Assembly (NCBI RefSeq): GCF_014384995.1
Contig: NZ_JACRSY010000002.1
Coordinates: forward strand, 1 to 64,000
Length of the DNA stretch: 64,000 nt
From: Zhenhengia yiwuensis
Lineage (GTDB): Bacteria > Bacillota > Clostridia > Lachnospirales > Cellulosilyticaceae
Direction of reading: 5' to 3'
Shown piece by piece: positions 1-10,300 of this stretch. A program made the translations under genes and the position numbers. Under the pieces are notes generated by a model. The model saw only the letters and a program-made list of their open reading frames with translations. It did no database searches and was not told where the DNA came from. The stretch's first letter is position 1; every line of letters begins with the position of its first letter.

Positions 1-144
1 TTTCCTAAAAATATGGATATAACGGATACTCCCGATAATGTCATTCAAGAAAAAGTATTAGAGTTAAATAAACGACCTCGTAAATGCTTAAACTGGAAAA
101 CACCCTATGAAGTATATTACGAAAAGGTGTTGCACTTAACTTGA
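1..144 (+). pseudogene. IS30-family transposase, C-terminal end (runs in from the left edge)
   Basis: The frame is open from base 1 to TGA at 142-144 and gives 47 residues with the typical IS30 transposase ending (NKRPRKCLNWKTPYEV). The 5' part lies outside the window, so I cannot say whether the full gene is intact. The sequence GTTGCACTTAACTTGACAA around the stop is repeated in inverted orientation at the other IS30 fragment near 6185-6206 and probably contains the right terminal inverted repeat. The two proteins differ at many positions, so these are related rather than identical elements. Confidence 0.8.
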
Positions 145-474
145 CAATTCGCCAGAGAAAAAAGACTCAAAGGTTATAGAAGTACATAACTTTTGAGTCT
201 TAGTTTATATTACAAAATGAAAAATAAAAGTATAGGGTATAGAATCAATAATGGTGAATCCTGCCACGAATAAGGGAGGTTTTTGAAAAAGTTAGATAAA
301 TGAAAGATTAAGCCTTACAAGAACTTGAGCATTCAAGAGTTGTAAGGCCTTTTGTTTTTTAAATCGAGTTATTCAAAGAGTATAATGCGGGCCTTTTGAG
401 AAGGTAAATGAGTCCTTACAGCATAAGAAAAAACGTTATGGATATACTGATGAGTAGGAAGGGAGCTCAATAAA
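145..474. other. Non-coding stretch with two hairpins
   Basis: No credible gene is seen. A 16-bp stem with one wobble pair (162-177 with 186-201, loop 178-185) has no T-tract. A second hairpin at 312-350 is followed by a T-rich run and looks like an intrinsic terminator on the plus strand. GGGAGGT at 274-280 sits just before a 6-codon TTG frame, but the spacing is too short to call it a gene. Confidence 0.5.
312..360 (+). terminator. Intrinsic terminator
   Basis: GCCTTACAA and TTGTAAGGC pair in a stem with one bulge, followed by CTTTTGTTTTTT. Confidence 0.6.
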
Positions 475-1011
475 ATGAAAAAAACATTGAATATATTTAT
501 GATGATAATATTGGTAGGAGCATTGCTTAGCCCACATGTAGCTTATGCTCAACAAGATATAACGGGTTTTAGTATAATAGGTCCTAAAATTAAAAATTTA
601 CAAGGTAAAGATGAATTAATGAAATCTTATAATGACTTAAAAAGGATAAGGAAAAATCTAGGGACTATAAGCATTACTTCTAACTCTACAGGAGAAGAGT
701 TACTTCAAATTAATAAAACTTTAGACTTCTACATCCAAGAGCTTGATAATGTAAATAAAAACTTAAACACGCATAAGGCAAATTACAAAGATTCTTTTGA
801 TGATATGTATACTGCTGATATGATTAAACTTATCTTAAACAGTTATTTACTGAGCATTAGAAATCAGCAAGTGTTAATGAGAGAAATGGATGAAAATGCT
901 ATAAATTCAAAGAACATTATTTACTCAGAGTATGCTATCCCAGTCTATTACTATCTTACATTAGGTGACCAAATGATAGCTTATATAGATTTATATTTTG
1001 AAATCTTATAA
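475..1011 (+). CDS. Secreted protein of unknown function, 178 aa
   Basis: I do not recognise this protein. The N-terminus is a clear signal peptide: MKK, a hydrophobic stretch at residues 8-20, then an AYAQQ cleavage site near residue 25. The mature part is helical and rich in Lys, Asn and Leu, with no cysteine pairs or catalytic motif. A GGAAGGGA ribosome site lies about 10 nt before the ATG. It is a single-gene unit closed by a terminator at 1014-1045. It lies between an IS30 fragment and a decayed IS982 gene, so it may have been carried by mobile DNA. Confidence 0.75.
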   Translation: MKKTLNIFMMIILVGALLSPHVAYAQQDITGFSIIGPKIKNLQGKDELMKSYNDLKRIRKNLGTISITSNSTGEELLQINKTLDFYIQELDNVNKNLNTHKANYKDSFDDMYTADMIKLILNSYLLSIRNQQVLMREMDENAINSKNIIYSEYAIPVYYYLTLGDQMIAYIDLYFEIL

Positions 1012-1013
1012 AG

Positions 1014-1045
1014 AAAAATAGAGAGTAATTTGCTCTCTATTTTTA
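1014..1045 (+). terminator. Intrinsic terminator
   Basis: AAATAGAGAG and CTCTCTATTT pair around a TAATTTG loop just after the stop at 1011; the T-rich right arm serves as the T-tract. Confidence 0.8.
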
Positions 1046-1094
1046 TGAGACTAACGGATTGTGCCAGTTAGATTTACAAATAGAATAAGCTCTT

Positions 1095-1435
1095 AGACGA
1101 AATGATTATTATTCAAAGTTGTCAGATAGTGAGATTATCACACTTAATATTGTTGGAGAAATACATAGAGAGCTTATAAGAAAGCTTGGTTTAACTATAC
1201 TCGTAAGAATTTTAAAGAAATATTACCGTATATGTAATCGAACGTGCCGTAATCTTACCAAGGTTATTGGTGCAGTACTGGCAAATTCTTTCGATAGATT
1301 AAAGGCTAGAATTCAAATTAAGGTCTTGGGAAGCAATGTCTCATATTTCATGAATAAATGCCTAGATAATAAAGTGATTGGACGGATTTAATTCCCATAC
1401 TTATACTTAAAAAAACAATGAACCAGTACATGTGG
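1095..1435 (+). pseudogene. Decayed IS982-family transposase
   Basis: One frame carries YYSKLSDSEIITLNIVGEI, a typical N-terminal segment of IS982 transposases. The homology then moves to another frame (SWFNYTRKNFKEILPYM, bases about 1180-1240) and moves again further on, so at least two frameshifts and in-frame stops break the gene. A continuous 90-residue frame from a TTG at 1119 to 1391 is a patchwork and not a functional protein. No terminal inverted repeats were identified. Confidence 0.7.
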
Positions 1436-1525
1436 TGAGGCTATTTAAAGATTGTGCTATAATGAAATTGCTAAATGACTATACTTTGACTAGAATAAAT
1501 GTCATAGGAAAAATATAAATTAATA

Positions 1526-1560
1526 CTCTCATCGTTTACGTATTAAATGAGAGGTTTTTA
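1526..1560 (+). terminator. Probable intrinsic terminator before the bce operon
   Basis: CTCTCAT (1526-1532) pairs with ATGAGAG (1547-1553), followed by GTTTTTA. The stem is short, so this is moderate evidence. Confidence 0.45.
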
Positions 1561-1644
1561 TATAAAGAAGATACATAGTGAAAACGATACTATAAGAGAG
1601 AAGCGAGAGGAAATGTTATTGGAAAGGAGTGTTAGATATTATAT

Positions 1645-2316
1645 ATGAAGGAGATTTTATTAGTAGAAGACAATTTAGATTTGGCAAAAGAGATAGCAAT
1701 AAACTTAGAAAAATGGGGCATGCAAGTAGAGGGGATAGATGATTTTAGCAATATTTTAGAAGAGGTTATTAAGAAGCAACCTAAACTTGTGATTATGGAT
1801 GTAAATTTACCATATTATGATGGATTTTACTGGTGCCAAAGAATAAGGGAAGTATTAAAGATTCCTATTCTATTTTTATCTTCAAGAGATTCTAATATGG
1901 ATCTTATTATGGGTATTCATAATGGGGGAGATGACTATATTACAAAACCTTTTGATATTCAAGTACTAGTGGCTAAAATCAATGCATTGCTAAGAAGAGC
2001 CTATCAATATGCAGATTCAGGGGCATTATTGTATTATAATGATGCTGTATTAGATACTGAAAAATGCGAGTTAAGGTATAAAGGAAGGACTTTAGAACTT
2101 ACAAAAAATGAAATTAAAGTATTAACATTGCTTATTCATAACAAGGGAAAAGTAGTTTCAAGAGAGAAAATTATGATGAGTTTATGGAATATGGATGAAT
2201 TTATTAGTGATAATACGCTTACTGTAAATATTACAAGACTACGTAGTAAAATGAAAGAAATAGGACTAGGAGAAGCTGTCAAAACTAAAAGAGGAATAGG
2301 GTATATGATTCAATGA
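1645..2316 (+). CDS. bceR: BceR-type response regulator (OmpR family), 223 aa
   Basis: Receiver domain at residues 2-115 with acidic residues E8-D9, phosphoacceptor D52 (LVIMDVNLP) and K101 (YITKPFD). The C-terminal winged helix (about 125-222) ends in TKRGIGYMI, as in OmpR/PhoB proteins. It overlaps the kinase gene by 4 nt and is followed by a kinase with a very short sensor region and a BceAB-like transporter. This is the standard layout of Firmicute detoxification modules, in which the transporter senses a peptide antibiotic such as bacitracin and the regulator induces the transporter genes. The ligand cannot be told from sequence. The best ribosome site (AAAGGAGT, 1623-1630) is about 14 nt from the ATG, an unusually long gap. 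Confidence 0.88.
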   Translation: MKEILLVEDNLDLAKEIAINLEKWGMQVEGIDDFSNILEEVIKKQPKLVIMDVNLPYYDGFYWCQRIREVLKIPILFLSSRDSNMDLIMGIHNGGDDYITKPFDIQVLVAKINALLRRAYQYADSGALLYYNDAVLDTEKCELRYKGRTLELTKNEIKVLTLLIHNKGKVVSREKIMMSLWNMDEFISDNTLTVNITRLRSKMKEIGLGEAVKTKRGIGYMIQ

Positions 2317-3338
2317 ATATAAGGTGTTTTCTTGCTGAACAAAAAGTAAGTATTATGTTACAACTTATTGTATTAATAGTTGTTAATGTGTATTTTCTAA
2401 TATTAGATATAGGAAATCAGCAAAAAGGCGATTTAATTTATTTAGATGTACTACTAATGTTTTTTTATATAGGTGGGTTTTATATAAGTTACAGAAAATG
2501 GAAAGATAGATATGAAACGTTATATCGTACCGTAGAAGAAGATGGGGAGATTAGAAGAGAAGAAATTGAATATCAGTATGTCGCTGAAGAAATTATGCGC
2601 TATATATTAGATACAAAAGACAGCATGTTTCAGAAAGAACAGGGACATAATGAAGAGAGAATCAAGGAAATGGAAGAATATATCTCTAAATGGGTACATG
2701 AAATCAAGTTACCCATTAGTGCACTGAATATGATGGCTGAAAGAATAGAAGAAGATACCATTGGCTCTAATATTAAATATGAAGTAGAAAAAATTAATTT
2801 TTTAGTAGAGAGTGTACTCTATGGAAGTAGAGCAACAGCATCTGCTGAGGATTTATTTATTAGAGAAGAACGTATAGAAGATATGGTAAGAACTGCTGTA
2901 AGACAGAGTGCTTTTTTCTTAATCAGACATAACATTGAAGTGAAAATGGACAATTTGAATTTTGAAGTTTATACAGATAAAAAGTGGATGATTTATGTGA
3001 TAGAGCAAATGGTTAATAATGCTATTAAATATGCTAAGTTAAATGGACAAATTAGTTTTTATGGTGAAGAAGAGGATAAGTATGTCATCCTAAATATCAA
3101 AGATAATGGTATAGGTATTGCAGAGGAAGATAGAAAACGTATTTTTAATAAAAGCTTCACGGGTAAAAATGGAAGAAATACAACGTATAAATCAACAGGG
3201 ATGGGTCTTTATTTCTGTAAGAAGATTTTAGATAAGCTTGGTCATGGGGTGGAAGTAGAATCTATAGAAGGAGAGTATACCTTATTTAGAATAAAGTTTT
3301 ATAAGATATCAGACTATATGAAGGTTGCAAAAATGTAA
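2313..3338 (+). CDS. bceS: BceS-type intramembrane-sensing histidine kinase, 341 aa
   Basis: Two N-terminal membrane segments (about residues 13-31 and 44-60) are joined by a loop of only about 12 residues, so there is no real extracellular sensor, as in BceS kinases. The H-box is KWVHEIKLP with H129. The N-box (MVNNAIKYAK), the G1 box (DNGIGI) and the G2 region (STGMGLYFCKKIL) are all intact. The start overlaps the regulator stop by 4 nt, which indicates translational coupling. The kinase is expected to be activated by the adjacent BceAB-like transporter. Confidence 0.88.
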   Translation: MNIRCFLAEQKVSIMLQLIVLIVVNVYFLILDIGNQQKGDLIYLDVLLMFFYIGGFYISYRKWKDRYETLYRTVEEDGEIRREEIEYQYVAEEIMRYILDTKDSMFQKEQGHNEERIKEMEEYISKWVHEIKLPISALNMMAERIEEDTIGSNIKYEVEKINFLVESVLYGSRATASAEDLFIREERIEDMVRTAVRQSAFFLIRHNIEVKMDNLNFEVYTDKKWMIYVIEQMVNNAIKYAKLNGQISFYGEEEDKYVILNIKDNGIGIAEEDRKRIFNKSFTGKNGRNTTYKSTGMGLYFCKKILDKLGHGVEVESIEGEYTLFRIKFYKISDYMKVAKM

Positions 3339-3345
3339 GGTTACA
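3334..3345. promoter_or_regulatory. Candidate regulator-binding palindrome upstream of bceA
   Basis: TGTAAGGTTACA is a perfect 5-bp inverted repeat around GG. It straddles the bceS stop and lies about 90 bp before the ATPase start. Bce transporter genes are usually induced from their own promoter by BceR, so this is a reasonable operator; that role is inferred. Confidence 0.45.
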
Positions 3346-3431
3346 AATACAAATGTCATGTTAAGTGAAGGAATAAGAATAACGAACCTGTTAAAATTGA
3401 ATTGCTAAAATTTAATTTTGGAGGTGTTGAA

Positions 3432-4184
3432 ATGAAAGAAATTTTAAAAATAAGAAATGTATACAAAGAGTATGGTATAAAGGGGTTTAAAACACAGGTT
3501 CTAAAAGGTATTTCTTTTACTGTAGAGGAAGGCGAATTCATAGCAATCATGGGACCCTCAGGTGCAGGGAAAACCACACTTTTAAATCTTTTATCGACTA
3601 TTGATAAGCCAACTAAGGGTGAAATCTTACTAGAGAGTAAGGATATAACAAAACTTAAAAGTAGAGAACTTTCACAGCTTAGAAAAGATAGCATAGGATT
3701 TATTTTTCAAGATTATAGCTTGCTAGATAATATGAATCTGATGGATAATATTGCACTGCCTCTTGCATTGGGGTGTAAAAAAAGTAAGGAAATAGAAGAA
3801 AAAGTAATAGCAATAGCAGATACATTTGGATTAAAGGAGCATTTGAAAAAGTATCCTTATGAGCTATCCGGTGGACAAAAGCAAAGAGGGGCAGCAGCAA
3901 GAGCGCTTATTACCAATCCTAGTGTCATATTTGCAGATGAACCAACAGGGGCATTAGACTCAAAATCTTCTTCAGATTTATTAGAATGTTTAAGGAGAGT
4001 TAATGAAGAAAAGAAAGCAACAATTATTATGGTTACGCATGATGCACTGAGTGCAAGTTATACACAAAAAGTCTATGTACTTAGTGATGGAGAGATTAAA
4101 TGCCAAGTGGGTAAAGGTAATGATCGTAAGGAGTTTTATGGACGCATCATTGATTTATTAGCAACCTTAGGGGGTACAAGATAA
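3432..4184 (+). CDS. bceA: BceA-type ABC transporter ATP-binding protein, 250 aa
   Basis: Walker A is GPSGAGKTT (residues 41-49), the Q-loop is IFQDYSL, the signature LSGGQKQR is at 145-152, Walker B VIFADE at 165-170, and the H-loop lies in MVTHD. The ATG at 3432 is chosen over an in-frame ATG 30 nt upstream because GGAGGTG sits 5 nt before it. The stop overlaps the permease start in TAATG. It powers the adjacent BceB-like permease, which in this family frees the target lipid from peptide antibiotics. One alanine-rich variation (RGAAARA) follows the signature, where RVAIARA is usual. Confidence 0.9.
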   Translation: MKEILKIRNVYKEYGIKGFKTQVLKGISFTVEEGEFIAIMGPSGAGKTTLLNLLSTIDKPTKGEILLESKDITKLKSRELSQLRKDSIGFIFQDYSLLDNMNLMDNIALPLALGCKKSKEIEEKVIAIADTFGLKEHLKKYPYELSGGQKQRGAAARALITNPSVIFADEPTGALDSKSSSDLLECLRRVNEEKKATIIMVTHDALSASYTQKVYVLSDGEIKCQVGKGNDRKEFYGRIIDLLATLGGTR

Positions 4185-6094
4185 TGCAAGTATGTTCTAT
4201 GGCATACAATAACTTCAAAAACAATATGAAAAACTATACCATGTTTTTTATTTCTATGATATTTTCAGTACTTATATTAAGTAATTTCTTTATCTTAATG
4301 TGTGGGGATGCTCTAAAAGTTTTAGGTGAAGCTAATGCAAATTATACTAAAATGATTGTACAGATGATAAGTTGTGTTCTAAGTATTTTTATTTTCTTTT
4401 TTATTTGGTATACATCAAATATTTTCTTGAAAAATAGGAAAAAAGAGATTGGACTTTATATCTTTATGGGAGTTGACTTAAAGACAATCGGTAGTATTTA
4501 TTTTATAGAGATGATGCTTATTGGGTTAACATCATGTGTCATTGGTATTAGTCTTGGAGCATTGCTTTCTAAATTCTTTCAAATGATTATTTTTAGACTT
4601 GCAGGATTTAAAGTCAATGTTACATTGAATATTACAGGGGATGCTCTTGTTTATACATTTATTGTTTTTATGACGATATTTATAATGATGAGTATAAAAG
4701 GGCTTGTAAGCATTATGCGAAGCAAGATAATCAATTTGTTAAATGCTGGTCAAAAAGTAGAACAAATGCCTAAAATAAATGTTTTTACTTATATGATAGC
4801 ATGTGTATCTTTCGGAGCTATGCTATATGGATACTATTTGGTGAAACTTTCTAATATAAATGTTTTTAAAACTTTATTACTTGTATGTATAGGAACATAC
4901 GGGATATTTTATGCACTCATTCCAGTAGTACTTAAGTTTTTGATTAGTAGAAAATCCATTCTATATAAAGGTGAAAATATTATAGCCATCAACAGCGTTG
5001 CATATCGTATTAAGAAAAACTATACAACCTATGCAACCATTAGCTTATTAACTGCATGTACCATTTCAGTACTAGGAACAGCTGTTTCTATGAAAAATCT
5101 TTATACTATGTCTCTAGAAAATGATACCCTTTATTCTGTATCTTTTGCTTCAAAGGAAGCGATTCATACGAAAGAAATAGAAGAAATTTTGCTTGGAATA
5201 GGTAAAAAAGAATATGCAGTAGATACAACAATTATAAAGGCTAAGTCTACCTTGAAAAATGTAGAAAAGTGGCAAGTAAGTGACTATAATATTCTTTCTT
5301 ATGAACAGTTCTTAGAGATTTTAAAAATGAATGGTAATGAAGCTGCAATTACTAAGGTGGATGAAGAAATGGTGGAAGGTAATAAGGTGATTTATATTCA
5401 GAGACCAGGAACCTTAGCAAGTCTTATTAAAACAAAAGAGATTACCATTTTTGATGAGATTTATGAAGTAAGTGAAGGGGGTATCCGATTTAAGACACTA
5501 GGTTCCTTGTTAAATGAGGTGACACTAGTTGTGAATAATGAGATATATGAAAAGTTAAAAATGCAAGGTGAAAACATTTATTTTTATGGGATCAAAATTG
5601 AAAATGAAGAACAGTTGCTCGATCAAGGTACGATGGAAGTGATTACAGAGGAGCTTAGACCTTATTTTAATGAAGATATGAAGAGTCAAGTAGGACTTTA
5701 TAAAGTAGAAGGAGTATCATGGCTTAGAGTAGTTTATGCAATAGGTGCATTTTTATTCTTAGTTTTTATACTTGCAGAGGCAAGTATCATCTACACCAAA
5801 ATATATAGCGATGCCATGGAGGACAAAGATAAATATAAGATTTTAGCGCATATAGGTGCATCAAAAGAAGATTTAAGAAGAGCTGTTGGTAAGGAGATTG
5901 CAATATTTTATGCTTTACCATTAACAATAGGTCTAATCGATAGTTTTTTTGCAATTCAAGTTTTAGGAGACTTTTTATCTGAGAATTTATTAGGAACATT
6001 TATTGTTAGTGCAGCTATATGTGTAGGTATATTTATAGTAAGTTATATAGTTTCAGTAGCACACTTTAAAAAGATAGTAAAAGTTGTATGTTAA
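4184..6094 (+). CDS. bceB: BceB-type ABC permease (FtsX domain), 636 aa
   Basis: The layout matches BceB: an N-terminal helix, an FtsX-type three-helix block (about residues 55-175), a middle helix pair (200-255), another helix near 285, a large extracellular domain of about 200 residues (about 310-515), and three helices at the C-terminus. The big domain is where these proteins bind the peptide or its lipid complex. The start overlaps the ATPase stop by one base. With BceRSA it forms a peptide-antibiotic resistance and sensing module, and the specific antibiotic is unknown. An IS30 remnant follows about 100 bp downstream. Confidence 0.88.
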   Translation: MQVCSMAYNNFKNNMKNYTMFFISMIFSVLILSNFFILMCGDALKVLGEANANYTKMIVQMISCVLSIFIFFFIWYTSNIFLKNRKKEIGLYIFMGVDLKTIGSIYFIEMMLIGLTSCVIGISLGALLSKFFQMIIFRLAGFKVNVTLNITGDALVYTFIVFMTIFIMMSIKGLVSIMRSKIINLLNAGQKVEQMPKINVFTYMIACVSFGAMLYGYYLVKLSNINVFKTLLLVCIGTYGIFYALIPVVLKFLISRKSILYKGENIIAINSVAYRIKKNYTTYATISLLTACTISVLGTAVSMKNLYTMSLENDTLYSVSFASKEAIHTKEIEEILLGIGKKEYAVDTTIIKAKSTLKNVEKWQVSDYNILSYEQFLEILKMNGNEAAITKVDEEMVEGNKVIYIQRPGTLASLIKTKEITIFDEIYEVSEGGIRFKTLGSLLNEVTLVVNNEIYEKLKMQGENIYFYGIKIENEEQLLDQGTMEVITEELRPYFNEDMKSQVGLYKVEGVSWLRVVYAIGAFLFLVFILAEASIIYTKIYSDAMEDKDKYKILAHIGASKEDLRRAVGKEIAIFYALPLTIGLIDSFFAIQVLGDFLSENLLGTFIVSAAICVGIFIVSYIVSVAHFKKIVKVVC

Positions 6095-6192
6095 GAGAAA
6101 TTAGTGGAATAAGGGAGCATAATAGGATTGTATGTAAACAACAGGGGGAAATCCCTATGAAGATTAATTTATTAAAGCGATAGTTTGTCAAG

Positions 6193-6411
6193 TTAAGTGC
6201 AACACTTATTAAGTTCTCTTAAGAAGACCTCGTTAGGTGTCTTATATCCCAGACATTTTCGAGGTCTATTATTAATTTTAGCCACTATCTCATTTAAATC
6301 ATCTTGAGTTATCCCACTAAAGTTATATTTCTTAGGATAAAATTCACGAATGAGACCATTTGTATTCTCATTCGTTCCTCTTTGCCATGATGCATAAGGA
6401 GTGCAAAGCAA
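6193..6411 (-). pseudogene. IS30-family transposase remnant, C-terminal 72 residues
   Basis: The translation contains SWQRGTNENTNGLIREFYPK and RPRKCLGYKTPNEV, the conserved C-terminal part of IS30 transposases with its catalytic Glu region. Coding similarity seems to begin a few codons upstream (reading VAYLLCTPYASW) and then stops near 6430, so most of the gene is missing. The GTTGCACTTAACTTGACAA block downstream of its stop matches the one at the left window edge in inverted orientation. Confidence 0.75.
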
Positions 6412-6573
6412 ATAAGCGACAATGGCATTGATTTTTTAGGAGGAGAAAAGCAAAAAACTATTATGATCTCTATTCAAATGAATCCAAATGGCAAACACCC
6501 ACTAATCTTATGAAGCTTATATATATTGGTGTCCAACACATTAGTCAAGATGATGCAAGAAAATAGGTAGGAT

Positions 6574-6616
6574 GTCCTAAACGGTTTCCAAACAATAGCT
6601 GTTTTCTTTTTAGGAC
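6574..6616. repeat. Inverted repeat upstream of the second ABC operon
   Basis: GTCCTAAA (6574-6581) and TTTAGGAC (6609-6616) are perfect inverted copies separated by 27 nt, about 50 bp before the start at 6663. It may be an operator or the end of a lost element. Confidence 0.35.
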
Positions 6617-6662
6617 TAAAAGATTATAATAAAAGCTAAATCAACAAGGAAGGACAGTCATC

Positions 6663-7367
6663 ATGAGTGCATACATTAGTTTTAAAGATATTAAGAAAAC
6701 TTATGAGATGGGAGAAGTCACCATCAAAGCTGTAGATGGTGTAAGCTTTGATATTCATAAGGGAGAATTTGTCATTATAGCAGGGACAAGCGGTGCAGGA
6801 AAAAGTACAGTGCTGAATCTTCTAGGAGGAATGGACACCCCTTCGTCTGGAGATTTAATTGTGGATCAGGTCAACATTAGTAACTTTAATAAGAAGCAAT
6901 TAACTAATTATAGAAAGGATGATATTGGTTTTGTTTTTCAGTTCTATAATTTAGTGCAGAATTTAACTGTAAGAGAAAATGTAGAGTTAGCTACACAGCT
7001 TATTAAAAATCCACTTGATATAGAGGAGATTTTAGATGCAGTGGGATTAAAAGATCGTAAAAATAATTTCCCTTCTCAGCTTTCAGGTGGAGAGCAACAA
7101 AGGGTAGCTATAGCAAGAGCTATTGCTAAAAATCCTAAGCTGCTTCTTTGTGATGAGCCAACAGGGGCATTAGACTACAATACAGGTAAAGCTGTTTTAA
7201 GTTTGCTTCAGAAAATGTGTAGAGAAATGCATATGACAGTTGTGGTCATTACACATAACTTAGCCCTTACACCAATGGGTGATAAAGTGATTTATATGAA
7301 AAATGGTCAAGTAGAGAAAATGCTCATCAATCCAGAACCTACACCAGTAGAAAGGATTGAATGGTAA
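6663..7367 (+). CDS. ABC transporter ATP-binding protein (MacB/LolD type), 234 aa
   Basis: Walker A is GTSGAGKST (residues 41-49), signature LSGGEQQR (140-147), Walker B LLLCDE (160-165), and the H-loop lies in VITHN. The sequence belongs to the class that serves FtsX-fold permeases (MacB, LolD, YknY). AAGGAAGGA precedes the ATG. The gene ends inside the start region of the large permease, so the two are co-translated. The substrate is not known; related pairs in Clostridia are annotated only as putative export systems. Confidence 0.88.
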   Translation: MSAYISFKDIKKTYEMGEVTIKAVDGVSFDIHKGEFVIIAGTSGAGKSTVLNLLGGMDTPSSGDLIVDQVNISNFNKKQLTNYRKDDIGFVFQFYNLVQNLTVRENVELATQLIKNPLDIEEILDAVGLKDRKNNFPSQLSGGEQQRVAIARAIAKNPKLLLCDEPTGALDYNTGKAVLSLLQKMCREMHMTVVVITHNLALTPMGDKVIYMKNGQVEKMLINPEPTPVERIEW

Positions 7368-10300
7368 TGCGAAAGAAGTCTTTAATGAAAGATGCCTATA
7401 GGGAGATTCAAAAATCTTTAGGGCGCTTTTTCTCTATTATGCTTATTGTAGCTTTAGGTGTAGCCTTTTTAGCTGGCATTAAGGTAAGTAGCCCTATGAT
7501 GAAAGATACAACAGACCAGTATATGGATGAGTACCAAATGATGGATATTAGCGTACTTTCTACATTAGGTATAGAAAAAGCTGATAGGGAGGCCATTAGT
7601 AAGCTGAAGCAGGTAGAGCGAATTATGGGCAGCTATAGCTTGAATATGTTAGCGCGTATAGAGGGAAGTCAAAAAGTTATTAAGGTACACAGTTTAGGAA
7701 GTCTTTCACAAGAAGATGAAAAGCTCATTAATAAGCCGAAATTAGTGGAGGGGAGATGGCCGAGTAGGCCTAATGAATGCTTAATTGATGGAACGAAGCT
7801 GACGAGATTACCTATTCAGATAGGTGATACCATTACCTTAACGACTGGAACAGATGAAGAAGTAAGTGATGTATTAAACAATGAGACATACACAGTAGTG
7901 GGTGTTATGAACTCCCCTTACTATATGCATTTTGAAAGAGGTACTGCTGAAATTGGTAACGGCAGTGTAGCAAGCTATATCTATATTCCGGAAGAAAACT
8001 TTAAAAGTGATCTATACACAGAACTTTTTATTACGCTAAAAGGGGCTCAAGAGCTGGATGCTTATAGCCAAGAGTATACCCATTTAGTCGATAATTTTAA
8101 AGCGCAGTTAGAACCGATTATGGAAGAGAGGGCTTTAGTGCGTTATGAAAAGCTACTAGCAGAAGCTAAGCTAGAACTTGAAGAAGGTGAGGCAAAGCTT
8201 TTAGAAGAAAAAGAAAAAGCCAATAGGGAGTTAGCGGATGTAGCCTTAGAACTTGAAAAAGCGGAAAAGGAAATTGCAAAAAGGCAGCAAGAACTAGTAG
8301 ATGGTGAAGCAAAAGCTAACCAAGGGTTTAAACAGGCAGAAGCAGCACTTAAAGATGCAGAAGAAGAGCTTGAGGCCAATCAAAAAGAGTATGAACAAGG
8401 ACTTACCCTTTTCAATGCTGAAAAGGAAAATATAAAAAAACAATTAGATGAAGCGAAAATACAGCTTACTGAAGGTAAAGCTCAGTTACAAACTTTAAAG
8501 GATAAGCTTCAAAGTATAGAAGAACAGCTTGCTTTTACAGAAGGTATGGGTCAGGAAAGTTTACTTGCGCAAAAGCAAGTTTTAGAGGAACAGATTGCAA
8601 GTCTTACACAGGTCTTACAAGTTAATGAAGAAGCTTATAAGAAAGGTTTAGCGGAGTTTAAAGCGCAAGAAGAAACACTTCTAGAGTCAGGCATTCTTTT
8701 AGAGGAAGGTAAGCGTAAGCTAGCTGAGCAAAAAATAAAACTTAAGCAGGAAAAAGAAGTAACTTACAAGACTTTAGCAGAGGGTAAGCAACAATTAGAA
8801 GAAGGAACGCTTAGCCTTGAGCAAGGTAAAGAAAAATATCTAACGTCTAAAGAAGAAGCCAAGAAGCAGTTTAAAGAAGCTGAAGCAGAAATTGCAAAAG
8901 GAAAAGAGCAATTAGAGAATTTAAAAGAGCCAAAAGTTTATGTATTAGGTAGAGAAGCCAATTATGGTTTTGCCAATTATAAAAGTGCCACAGAGACCAT
9001 TGAGCGTATTGGAGAGGTCTTCCCTATCTTTTTCTTTGTTGTAGCAGCACTTGTATGTTTAACCACTATGACACGTATGGTAGATGAACAGCGTATCACT
9101 ATGGGGACTTATAAAGCTTTAGGGTATAGTACCTTTTCGATTATGAGTAAATATATTTTATATGCAGGAATGGCAAGTGTATTAGGGAGTTTATTAGGGA
9201 TTGCGATTGGTTTTAAAGTCTTCCCTAATACCATTTATAACGCCTATGGCATGATGTTTACGGTGCCACCTATCCTTAATAAATTTTATCCAAGCGAAGC
9301 TTTATCGGCTATTTTGGCTATGGTATGCCTAACTGTTTTTGCGGTAGTTTTCACCACAATTAAAGAACTTAAGGAGCAGCCGTCAGAGCTTATGAGACCC
9401 AAAGCGCCACCAGCAGGTAAGCGTATTTTTTTAGAACGTATACCTTTTATCTGGAAGCATATGAACTTCTTCCAGAAGGTTGTAGCACGTAATATTTTTA
9501 GATACAAGAAGAAATTCTTCATGACTACCATTGGTATTGCAGGGTGTACAGCTTTACTGGTTGCAGGCTTAGGATTAAAAGAGTCCATTATAAGTATTGT
9601 AGATAGACAATACGGTGACCTGTTTAAGTATAACTTAGAAGTCACAGTGAAAGAAGAGGGCATAGAAAAGCTACAGCGTAGCGCTTATATAGAAAATTTC
9701 ATGGAAGTAAGTCATGAAAATATTAAACTTTTATATGGTGAAGAAGATAGAACTGCGACTTTACGTGTTATTCATGACATAGAGAAGTTCCCTGAGTTTA
9801 TTAAGCTTCAAGAAAGAGTATCTCAAAATCCACTTAATTTAGATCAAGATGGAGTTATTCTTTCTGAGAAATTAGCTAAAGCTTTAAATGTACAGGTAGG
9901 TGATACTGTTCAACTTGAAAATAGTCATCTAGAAATTTATGACGTGAAAGTTGCAGGCATTGCGGAAAATTATATAGGCCACTATGTGTATATGTCAGGG
10001 GCTTATGCTCAAGCAGCTATACGCCAAACTCCGGGGGTAAATCAGCTCTTGATTCAGCTTACGGATGCAGGTATGGACCAAGAGGAGGTCATTTCAAATG
10101 AGCTCACACAAAATGAGGACATTACTTCTTTTGCTTTTACAACGAAACATGCAGGGAGTTTTGAAAGTATGACAGCCAGCTTAGATACTGTAGTTATTAT
10201 TCTTATCGTATCTGCAGCTCTATTAGCTTTTGTTGTCCTTTATAATTTAACAACCATTAATATTAGTGAACGCTACAGAGAAATTGCAACGATTAAGGTA

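Noticed and set aside
8143..8379. Serine-rich minus-strand frame
   Set aside because: It is the mirror of the Glu/Lys/Leu coiled-coil codons in the large permease.
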